Position numbers and translations under genes: made by a program
Assembly (NCBI GenBank): GCA_963969345.1
Contig: OZ017769.1
Span: 11,039,725-11,103,724 of the forward strand
Direction of reading: 5' to 3'
DNA length: 64,000 bases
Source of the DNA: Turbatrix aceti
Lineage: Eukaryota; Nematoda; Chromadorea; Rhabditida; Panagrolaimidae
The notes under the pieces: model-generated
Told to the model about the DNA's origin: nothing
The model's input: the letters and a program-made list of their open reading frames with translations, nothing else
Database searches by the model: none
Shown: in pieces, positions 48,801-58,801 of the stretch
Numbering within the stretch: the first letter of the stretch is position 1
Layout: each line of letters begins with the position of its first letter

Positions 48801-51800
48801 GTCGCTTCAGCGTGGTAGCGTCGGCTGAAAGTTATAGGAGCGACGCAACGTCGCTGCGGCGTGGCAGCGTCCGTTGTAAGGAAGAATGAGAGACGGAACG
48901 TCGCTGCAGCGCGGCAGCTTCAGCTGAAAGTTATAAGGAGCGACGCAACGTCGCTGCGGCGTGGCAGCGTTCGCGGCATGAAAGAATAAAAATTGAAGTA
49001 CGAACCACACCAAAAACAAGCCGCCATAGATTTCAGATTAACTGAAAATGAAAACAAATCTTGAGAAATTGACTCAGTTTCGCATGCAAAATATTTGACA
49101 GAAAAAAATTCACAAAAACGGTTTCAAACACTTCGTTTTGATTGTTTTAGGTTGGCGGCGGTTTGTTTTCAGTGTGGTTCGTACTTCAATTTTTATTATT
49201 TCATGCCGCGAACGCTGCCACGCCGCAGCGACGTTGCGTCGCTCCTTATAACTTTCAGCTGAAGCTGCCGCGCTGCAGCGACGTTGCGTCTCTCATTCTT
49301 CCTTACAACGGACGCTGCCACGCCGCAGCGAAGCGACGTTGCGTCGCTCCCTATAACTTTCAGCCGACGCTACCACGCTGAAGCGACGTTGTGTCGCGTT
49401 CATCTCTTTTCATCCCAGCGACTCTGCCACGCTGCAGCGACATAGCTTCTCTCCCTATTCTTCTCCATCGACTTTGTCGCGCACCAGCGACGTAGCTTCC
49501 CTCAGTTCATTGTGCAGCGATATCTACAGATGTGATTTTGTTGGTGTTAATGAATAAATATTATAATAAGATTTACTTATGAAACTAAAAGAGGGCAAAA
49601 ATAAAGTTCTAAATTGTTAAATAAATATATTATTTTAATAATTTATAACATACACAAAATACATTTAAAACCAAATCACAATTATATTTTACGTCAATTT
49701 ACTTCATGCCATCGTATGAAGAAGCATGTTTATCAAAATTACTCAATACAGAAGTTCTGTAAAGGTATTTCTAAATTTTTCAATAAAAATGCGTTTTGGA
49801 ATCATTAAGCTTCTTCAGAAAATATTAATTGAAAATAAAGCCAAAAAAAAAGATGACAGAAAAAATTTTTATTGTCCGCGTGTTATATTTATTTAGCCCT
49901 GCTCTTTGTGCCAAATCGAGTCAGTTTTTAAACCCACTGTCATAAAAGTTGAAAAAGTTATGACAGTGGGTTTTTCGGACGTGACGTCACCAGTCTCTTC
50001 GGACGTGACGCAGGTAGCTACGATTGACGGCGCCCTCTTCGTGCAAGCCTGATACTCATCACTGTCTCTTTAATTTTGTAATGAGTAATTATGCACGAGT
50101 AAGAGTAATAAAGTAAAGTAATGTAAAGTAAAGTCATAAAAGTTGAATGCATCAGAAGGCAATGAAATCAAAAGTGCATGAAACCTCCTAAATTTTATGA
50201 AAAAAACGAACAGACATAGAAATCAATAAATTTTCATCATGGTCGATAAAACGAACGCAAACGATATATTACACACCAAAGTAGAAAGGAAAGAGAACCT
50301 CTACTCCTGGCCCCTGGCAATAAGGCTTCTTCTCTTTCTTGCTTGTCTGCCATGCGCTTCCCAGACGTGACACGGTCGTTCTTGTTAATCATAATGCTAT
50401 GCATATATACATACTCTCATCAAGGATAATTTAAACTTGACAAACCCCTTTTTTTGTTGATGTTGCTGTTCGTCAAAAAGCAAGAAGTAAGCTGTCAGAA
50501 AATGAGTTGCGTGTCCGCATATGAGTTTAATAAAAAATATAAATATAAAAAGATTTCAAATCCCAGTAACTGCACTTGTTTAAACGATCGTTATCACGGA
50601 GAAGAATAAACTACGGTAAAATTTGTCAGTGAAAAACCGTTCAAAAATTATTGAACCAACTCAACAAAGCACTTCATTGATCAGCAAAGTGCTTTGTGGA
50701 TATATACGTGCAGCACACGAATAGGTAATGAAAGTATAGTAGTAAATACATATACAACGGTAATCACCTCGCCGTTCGCCCTCTCTCTTCCTCGCTGTTT
50801 TTTTTCGAGGAGAAGAGAAAGGGAACAAACGAGGTACAACGTATGTACATATGTATACTTCTATTGGGTTGGTAAGCAAGCTGACATACAGACACGTATG
50901 TATATCGTTGAAAAAAATGCGTCTAGACGTTTTACATAAAAAAAATATGATGAAGCATGCGTGCAAACTCGATACTATCATCATGACCTATCATAAAATT
51001 GTTGTCCATTCGATTTGTAAAATTCAGTTCACATCGTGCTTGCAACACGCCAACAAGCAAACTGAAAACTGAATGCGCCTGTTTTTGAGAGATCTGTTTT
51101 ACCTTTTAAATAGTACTGCCCTGAACCGCCCCTCTAAAGCCCCCAAAGATTGACGTCATGATTTTTGGTATAAAAATTTGCGTAAATATAACTTCACACA
51201 AGGTGGCGAAAAAAAAGTTATCCTTCAACTTCTGTCTAATGAGCGTGCAAGCACGGATTTCAATAACCTCCCCCCCCCCCTCAAAAAAATACTCCCCCAC
51301 TAAAAAGTTGAAGCGGAAAGCACAATAAAAAGTTCAACGCCGTCAAGCAGCAAAAATCGCTGTAAAAAAACCATTTCCGACTTTTTTTTGGTTAAAAAAA
51401 GGGGGGGTGCACAACCGGTGCTATGAGCACTTACTATGTACATACATATTTGTGTGGGCCCTATGTGGGAGATGTGTGATATATATATATACATAGTATA
51501 TATAGTAAGTCTTTATACCGCTTAGTCCATATATAATAAGTAAAGCCAGGCAAAATAATATTTTTGACGACTGTAAAATAAAAATAGAAACCCACGAAAC
51601 GGATAAAAAAGAAAAATCTAGATATTTTTTGTCGACCAATAAATTCAACATGAAAGAAACAAAGAAAATGCAAGCTATGGCCAACTCACAATTCTCACGT
51701 ACAACATAAAAAAAACTTCTCTCATGGAAAAAAGTGGAAATTTTGTCTTTTTTTTTCACTCGGAGGCGGTTGCAACACTATAGTTCAATTGCCCCCTCTT

Positions 51801-53250
51801 TTTTTATGTTGTTGTCGACATCGACATCGACGACGCCGACGAACGACATCGTAGTCAACCGAAAAAAGGGAAAAGAGAGGGGACGAAAACTCATGCAACA
51901 GGAAGACGGCAAAAAAACTAGTGGAATAGACAAAAAAGTGAGAGAGACCGAAAAGAATAGAGATCAATCCATCCCCCCTCCATCCATCTCTGCTGGGGGA
52001 GCGAACTGCTGCAGGCATATAGCGTTCGGTGGGGTTGGTTAGGGTTCGCTTCCTTCTCTCTCCCGTTCTTCATTGTCACCAGGCGTTGGACGGTGGTTGT
52101 GCGTTTGTCGCCGGCTCCGTTCTATCTTTTACTCTCCCCCTCTTCCAAAAAATGCTACAATGAACTTTATCTTTTAGGGTTTTTTTTATAAAAAGCATGT
52201 CCCAGTGATAAAAAAACGACTTTCAAGATGATTGCTACAGAGCTACAGTGCAAATAATGAGCTGTAAAAAAAGCCGACAAAAAAACTTCCGAGATAAAAA
52301 ATTTGAACCGAACAAACTCAGACAGACGAGACGCGAACGGGCGACCTGATGTGTGAGAAAAAAAGAGACAAGGGCAAGGAAACGTCCAAGAACAGCCCCC
52401 CTCCCTGTACCCTTCACTCTAGCCTTTCCTTCCCCTCCCGTCATCATCGTTCATTTTTTTTCCTCAGTTTCACGGAGACATAACGCAGAAGAAGGAAGGA
52501 ACGCCATCATCATCCGAGTGTGAGAGAAAGAGGGAGAGAGAAAATGGTAACTTGCCCGGTTTGTTAAAAAACTGAAGTAAAAAACACAACATCACAATGA
52601 AACACATCGACCGACTATCTTTATCCCCTCCCTTTCCCGACCATCGTTATGCTATCAAACAGCACACTCACTCGGGGGGTTGGGGGCTGTTGCAAGGGGC
52701 CTCCAGCGACGAGTCCCGCATCCGTCCCGATGCATCACAAAAGTGCATCTGCTGTTCTTGTGTTCTTCTTTTCACTGCTGCTCTCGCGTCAATCAACAAC
52801 TAACAGAACAACAACCCGTTTCGATGGTTGCCTCTTATTACATTTCCTATTTTTTTCTTAAAATTTATATAAACTTTCTAAATATGTTGAGGCCCCGATA
52901 ATGCTTGTGTAGTAATATATATTTATGTATATATATATATATGGTATTTGTTAGGTGTGATATATGACAAATACAATACACATGCATGCTGTCACTCGGA
53001 GGATTCTGTACATACATACTACAACGATGCATTTTCTATGAACTTGTAAAAAATCGTAATCTGACCTAATTTCGGCACAAGCTAAAAATCTGTAAAAAGT
53101 TTTCTAGCATTTACCTATACGTGATTTTTTTACTCATTCAAAAGCGCGTTCATTCAAACAGGTGCCAAAGACACTAAGAATCAGTGTAAGATGTTACGAT
53201 TAAAAGTATTATAACGAATGAGGCAGACAAAATGACGAAATAATAAAAAG

Positions 53251-53281
<31 letters not shown>

Positions 53282-55781
53282 ATTTTTTACGTCGCCGTCG
53301 CAGTTGAATGGAAGAACATTAAAAAACAGAAACACTGTTAACAGCCGTATCAAAAATCAATGAATGAACTCTCCCTCGCCTTCATCCTCTCGGTTTTCAA
53401 ACAATCGACTTCAACGAAAAAAGCCTCGGTTCAACGTCTCGTAACTCTCGTAAAAAAATTTCGAAGCGAACATATTTCTATATTGTACTTCATAAATACA
53501 CACACACATCATCATCATTCATATAGATCTTTTAGAGAATACTTACTCTACAACGACAACTACTACTTCCCTGTTCGTCGCTCGCGGGCTCGTGGAGCTC
53601 AGTGCTCACTCACAAGTTTACGTCCGTTCGGTTTGTCTTTTTTCGTTCAACCTTTTTTTATCCCAACAACGTTGTCCTCCTCGTCCTTGTCACCGCGTCG
53701 TCGACCGACCGACGAAAGCCAAATGGAACACAGAGAAGAAATAAATGACTGACTGCACTTTGTGCCCCCTATCCATTTATTTATTCATTCACCTTCGTGT
53801 TAACAAATCAATCAGGTGAACGAACTGTGAAATCAATCTTGAGAAACTTATACCATTTTTTCAAAAGCCACAAAATTAAATTCACGTGCAGAGAAACTTA
53901 AAAAAAAAGTAAATGAGGGTTTGTTCTCAACAAGATAGGGGAACGGAAGCACAGAATGAATGAAGAATGAATACCAATATGCTATGGGTTAGTTCTACGT
54001 GACTTTTTAGAAACTTTTTACTCCCTGTCCCCTCGTCCCTAGTCCTGGTAACACTCAATGTACACCTGACCTCAGTGATTTGTTAATTTTTGTCACAACC
54101 TACGGAATTTAAAAACTTTTTTCTAAACTGGTTTGATGTTAACAAAAAAAAACTAAATCAAATTAAAATTAAATCCAAATAATTTGATACTACATTTTTT
54201 TAAATCGTTTTGAATAAATTTAAAATGCATGCGTCACAAACCGTATTTTAAAATTCGGGAGACGTCAAAAATAAATTTTTTAACAACAACTTTGTTTACA
54301 AAGACTCAAAAACTAAAATGATTCTACAGTTTACCTTTTTCATCCCTTGTGCGTGTAGAAAAAGAAAGGAAACTAGAATATTAGTTTCTTACCGACCAAC
54401 AAACAACCTGTGCCGCGCGGACCCCGTGTCGGACATAAGCCACGGCATAGTGTGATTTATCAGATTTCAGGGTAACTTACCAAAATCAGATACACTTTAA
54501 TCTTACAATTTTTTCTTATATTTTTAAAACGACGGTATGTTTAAGAAAATTTAATAACATTTAAAATTAAAAAAATAGGCGGCTCAACAACCGCCACCTT
54601 AACCCTCTTCTGATAACACCGATATACCATCCCTAACCTCTCCTCTTATATTGTGGTTCCAAAAGTTGGTCAGACACCTTAATAAGCAGAATACGATTCC
54701 ACAGTCCCGTGGGATACTTCACCGACGTCAAAGGTGCTGTTAGCTAGAAAAAGACTTGTTTTGCACTTTCCATTCTGAAAAAAATAAAAATAAACGTCAG
54801 CGAAATATTACGGCACTACGGTAGCTTGGAGGGATAGTGTATCTGTGCGTTACATCGCTGTACTATTTAAAAAGACTGATAATGGTACGAATGATACTGT
54901 GTGTCTGGGGTTCACATGTACTTTTGATGTGAATGGCATTTTCACACTTTACTTGACGTCAGATAATGTGGAAAAGTACTATTAAGTTCTCGAAGAGGTA
55001 AAAAGAGATGAACTCTTTTTATGATATTCATGAGTTAAAGTACCTTAATAATTGCTAGTTAGTGGCACTAACGAGTTCTGAACTTTTGTGTGTGTAATTT
55101 TTTTGAGTGTAAAAAAAGTGTGTTCTAATGCATTTAAATAAAAAAACATAATTTGTTTTGAAAGCAAAAAAAAATCTTCATCAAAAAAAGTTTTGTTGAA
55201 AAATATTTATTAACAGTTTCAATTAAGCATTCCAAAAAAACAAAGAGCTTACTCGGGATCTCTGCCTGAGTATAAAATTATCTGTTTGAGTAACTAAACA
55301 AATGTTACTGTTTCTTTCGTCTCTCATTAATCTATTCGTATGTTCTTTTTGTATCTCTCACGATTCAGTCATTTTTTTTCAAGACCACAATTTTTTTTGC
55401 ACAAAAATGCGAGTTTGCACAGAGTGAGTACAAATATTTACAGAGAAAAAACATCCATCAATATAAATGAATACAATTTTTGTAAAAAAAACAAAAAAAA
55501 TGCAAATCAAAATTTTATAGAAAATATACGGCAGTAGACACAATTTTTTGGATCTCATGATAAAAAGTTGATAATGTTCAAAAAAATTATTTGTAAAACT
55601 ACAAACATTGTCGTGTGATAAAGCCTAGTTACACCCAAGTAATCCATAAACTTACCAGTTGTTTAACAAAATGCATCAAATCGTTATCGTTAATATCGTT
55701 GTTGTTTGAATTAGATTCCCTTCGATTGGCACCACGTTTCTTGCTACTCATCACTTTTATAGTAGGTGATTCCGGTGACAT
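42680..55781 (-). CDS. C2H2 zinc-finger transcription factor with poly-Q tail
   Basis: Seven exons in transcript order: 55656-55781, 46907-47130, 46156-46367, 43981-44028, 43296-43636, 43051-43246, 42680-42981 (482 aa; all frames join). The N-terminus (MSPESPTIKVMSSKKRG...) is followed by Asn, Ser, Gly and His-rich low-complexity sequence. Fingers lie at about 305-410: an atypical CNFCPKKF...H...C motif split by an intron, then three canonical fingers (CIHCGKRFKARGGLQQHSRIH, CRYCPKRFTQKSHLDQHERIH, CQFCGRSFRQRSQQLGHEATH) with a TGQKPF linker before the last. The C-terminus has a 14-Gln run and ends ALDFIRSFQK. It should be a nuclear DNA-binding regulator; I could not name an ortholog. The first intron is 8.5 kb. 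Phase and splice sites (CAACTGgtaagt to TTTTTAG) support joining the distant first exon. Confidence 0.82.
43637..43980. other. intron 4 of the zinc-finger gene
   Basis: AT-rich intron of 344 bp with ACATATATATGTATG imperfect palindromes near 43907-43922. Nothing coding. Confidence 0.6.
44029..46155. other. intron 3 of the zinc-finger gene
   Basis: 2.1-kb intron with a TA microsatellite (about 44086-44101), a CACATACACACGCACAC run near 44532-44551, a GCGCGCGC run near 44618, and dispersed repeat copy B. No coding sequence recognised. Confidence 0.6.
44839..44960 (+). repeat. SINE-like dispersed repeat, copy B
   Basis: Begins GTGACGCAGGTAGCTACG and continues like copy C through TAATTATGCACGAG into an AAAGT-rich tail. 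Located in intron 3 of the zinc-finger gene, antisense to it. Confidence 0.75.
46368..46906. other. intron 2 of the zinc-finger gene
   Basis: 539-bp AT-rich intron, nothing else seen. Confidence 0.55.
48640..49520. mobile_element. foldback-like inverted repeat with 50-bp tandem subunits
   Basis: Two arms, about 48640-49025 and 49154-49520, are inverted copies of each other around a 128-bp loop. Each arm is made of tandem units of about 50 bp (period seen at 49221, 49271 and 49321), each containing a GCAGCGACGTTGCGTC-type core and a CTATAACTTTCAG or CATTCTTCCTTAC spacer. Identity is highest next to the loop (about 200 bp) and decays outward. This is the plan of foldback (FB/Galileo-like) elements. 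No transposase and no clear target duplication were found. Confidence 0.75.
49931..49972. repeat. perfect 15-bp hairpin
   Basis: AACCCACTGTCATAA (49931-49945) and its reverse complement (49958-49972) around a 12-bp loop. It lies about 30 bp before dispersed repeat copy C and may be part of a composite element. Confidence 0.65.
50005..50134 (+). repeat. SINE-like dispersed repeat, copy C
   Basis: Same family as 28818-28928 and 44839-44960. Full 5' part GTGACGCAGGTAGCTACG, then a tail of AAAGTAA-type units. In intron 1 of the zinc-finger gene, same orientation in the window as the other two copies. Confidence 0.75.
51270..51280 (+). repeat. poly-C run
   Basis: Eleven consecutive C in AT-rich intron DNA, within a C-rich stretch of about 30 bp. 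Confidence 0.8.
53253..53279 (+). repeat. TA microsatellite
   Basis: Uninterrupted (AT)n of about 26 bp within the first intron of the zinc-finger gene. Confidence 0.85.
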
Positions 55782-58445
55782 AAAACGATCTGGGACAATT
55801 GTCTCAGTCAGACAAATCAAGATTACGATAATCACTTGAGTGCCAAGTGCCAAAAATATTGTTGAGCGCCGCGTAGGAGAACACAACACACACCGAGTGA
55901 ATGAGATCGGTCAAGTAGCCTGATAGACGATTTACTCTCACTAGTCCGTCACCGCTTAGTACTTTCGATGATGACGATACTCGCAAAAAAATTCTAATAT
56001 TTTTCTTTTCGAACACACACGACGATGTAGTAGCGCAGTCGCGGTGATGTGTGCACTGATGAATCGTTTATCCCTTCTCCTCACTGCTCGGGGAATGTAA
56101 AAGTGCAAGCGTGGCGATGATGGAGGTCGTCGTCGATGTCGTCGTCGTCGTAGCAGTAGTCGTAGTCTCCGCCGTCTCGTTGACAGTTGGTTACACGCTG
56201 CCGCAACGTCGCCACAACCACAGCAATAGGTCTACAACATAATGCTACCTACCCCAGCCAACCCCCTTTTCTTTTTTTCTCCTCCTCGTCGGCGTCGTCG
56301 TCGTTTTTTTCCTTGTCTAGATCCTCCGTCCGTCAACAACGTCAGCACATACATACTCTCACGGTTTTTCGTTGTCTTTTTTTTTACCTTTTTTTCTCAA
56401 CTCCTCCTTCTCAACCTCGTTGTCGGATTTTTTCGCTGTTGTTTTTTGGTTTTTTGGTCAGAGCAAAAAAAAAGTCAGGTAGCCTAAGCTTACTAGACAA
56501 CAGCCGCGGTTGTACATAAAAAATTATTTGCAATGAAAGAAATACTTTTTTTTTGTGACGCAGATAATTAAGTCAAAAAAATAATTATGATGACCCCCAG
56601 ACCAGACTTCCACAACTTTTTTTACCACGTCTGGTTTTTTGCACTTTGAACAAGCACAAAAAACATTCGTTCAATGAGATTACATTTTTTTGTTCAACAC
56701 CCAAATTTTTTTACATCAACTAACTGTAATCCCCCGACAGTCGACAATGTTGTCATCAAATTTTTTATCTACGCTTTTTTTGCACACAGCAATTGTCTAT
56801 TTTTGTGTCCACTCACTCCACTCACTCGCCAGCAAAAAAAAATCACACGCAAAAAATTCTTCTCTCCGATTTTTTTTGTGCACTCTAAATCAAGCTGTCG
56901 TAAAAAAACTCACAATAGTCCGTCAAATATTTTTTTTCATCATTCGGGGAAAAAATGATTTAAAAAAAATCAGGTCTACGCAAGTGCTACCGTTGCTGTC
57001 GGGGGAACATTCTTTTTTTTTCAAGGAGAAGATGAAAAAAAGAAGAGGGGTTGATAGACAACAATATAGGTGTTCATTTTTTTCATCGTTTCACGTTACG
57101 TCTTTTTTGCTCAAAAAACAGTCACCCAGTCCAGGCCGGGCAGTTAGTCAATCAGGGAGTCAGTTCAAGTTCATCGACTTGACGAGATGAGATGGAATGG
57201 GATCATCGGAAAAAAAATTCGTCGCAGATGAAAAAAAAAACATACACAGACACCTTGTGGAAAAAAATGAGATGAAAAAATTGTTTTTTATTCATTTATG
57301 GAAAACGGAAAATGTATCCACGAATGTGTTCACTAACACAAAGGAACCAAAGCAGGTGTGTGGAGAGGAAAGGATAAGAAAAACGGAGTGCAAAAAAATT
57401 GTCAACCAAGCTGACGACTTTTTTTTTGATTATTCCTTCACACAAAGCACACATCTTGCCCCCTCTCCTAAATTTAATTTTTTTACTACTAATGTAAACT
57501 TTTGCACAGCTAAATTTAACTATTATTTTAATTCGTATTCAAAAAAATATTTACATGAATCGTAGCAAAAACTGAATCGTCGCTTTTTTTGAGTTTTGCA
57601 CCCCAAAAAAATACGTTGAGTAATGTAAGGACAGAAAATTAAAAACAAATAGCTTCCGTTTCTTTCTCTTTCCTTCTTATATTAATCTTGATTTCATTGT
57701 TCTACACTCCTTCAGAGAACAACAGAACATGTCAAAACCAATTAGGTGTAAAAAGATGTCACAACGAGTTTGTTTCATCAGTCAAAAAAACTTTTTTTTT
57801 GTAAAGTTCAGATGTGTCTATAACATTGTTTACAAAATCTATTTTTTACCGTCAAAAAAAATTCTGCCAAATAGTTTCTTTTGTGGATCGTGAGCAAATT
57901 CGAAGCATAACTTTCCCAGTCTAACGACAATTGTACTTACATTTAGCTAGCTTGAATCACTTCTGCATTTTCACATGAAACCACAGTGTCGGCATTCATC
58001 CATCTCACGAATTACATAAAACGTGCTACCGTGAGACCGTGTCATGACTGCTTATGACTCTATGACATCAAAAAATAATACATACATAATACAGTCATTC
58101 TGATACTAAATATTATGTATATAATGATGATATTGGAAATTTGGGATATTGGAAAAAATGAAAAGAACAACTTTCTAATGGTTGGAAAGACCCAAATTTG
58201 TGATCCATAGTTTTGAACGTCCTAGAAGTATTGGACCTAATGATTCTTTGCTACCTCTGAAAAATAAGCAGTGTAAAATCGTAATAAAGTATCATCTACT
58301 TGAGAAACAGTCTGAATCTACTTTAAGGACGATCATTCACCACAAAAGGTGATGTCACTATCGTGTACCACACTACCCTTAAAAAAATAAGCAGTCAGTT
58401 GTACCTTCTCGGATTGATCCAAGTTACATGGCCTACGCTTGTGTA
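55782..58445. other. 5' flank of the zinc-finger gene
   Basis: Upstream (minus-strand) promoter side of the zinc-finger gene. A GTC/GTCGTC trinucleotide run lies at about 56125-56170. The stretch at 56200-57500 is very T/A-run rich. Open frames here are Phe/Ser low complexity and not convincing genes. Confidence 0.4.
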
Positions 58446-58453
58446 CTTTAAGA
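58446..58453 (+). repeat. target-site duplication, left copy
   Basis: CTTTAAGA abuts the left TIR of the MITE; the identical right copy is at 58794-58801. Confidence 0.9.
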
Positions 58454-58793
58454 CAAGGGTGTCAATCGGGACGGGCCGGCCCGGAAAGCCCGCGGCCCGG
58501 GCCGGGCCTGATGGTGAGTCGGCCCGGCCCGGCGGCCCGGTTTAAAAAAAAAAGAAAATTTTAGAACAAAATTTATTCAAAACAGTCAAAAATGAACCAA
58601 AAACTTGCTCATTTTGAGTAATCCTCCCCCATTATGAATAACAACGTGTATTTTTACCTTTTCAACTCATATTTTTCGACAAATTGAAAAAATTAGTAAA
58701 TTTTGCTTCAATTTTACCCTTTGGTAAAAAGGCGGGCCGGGCCTTACCTCGAGCGGGCCGGGCCGACAAAAATTCGGCCCGTTGACACCCTTG
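58454..58793. mobile_element. hAT-type MITE, GC-rich GGGCCGG family
   Basis: A 340-bp element with termini CAAGGGTGTCAA and TTGACACCCTTG, flanked by a perfect 8-bp duplication CTTTAAGA. Just inside both ends are clusters of GGGCCGG/CCGGCCC motifs (58469-58542 and 58731-58780); the middle is AT-rich. No transposase. Same structural type as the 5392-5784 element but a different sequence family. Confidence 0.9.
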
Positions 58794-58801
58794 CTTTAAG
58801 A
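58794..58801 (+). repeat. target-site duplication, right copy
   Basis: CTTTAAGA, identical to 58446-58453. Confidence 0.9.

Larger units (their letters stand above)
47131..55655. other. 8.5-kb first intron of the zinc-finger gene
   Basis: Assigned as an intron because the exon ending CAACTG (55656) and the exon starting GAACTTGAC (47130) join in phase 0. It contains the foldback repeat, dispersed repeat copy C, a hairpin (49931-49972), an 11-C run (51270-51280), TA microsatellites (about 52934-52948 and 53253-53279) and CT/GA-rich patches. No internal gene recognised. Confidence 0.6.

Noticed and set aside
48807..49381. Two mirrored open frames with signal-peptide-like starts inside the foldback arms
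   Set aside because: Neither has an ATG (both open at TTG), and the similarity of the two is explained by the inverted repeat. The 50-bp period is not a multiple of three.
56187..57565. Several 80-170 codon plus-strand frames
   Set aside because: Phe, Ser and Lys-rich translations of homopolymer-rich DNA, without domains or consistent splice sites.
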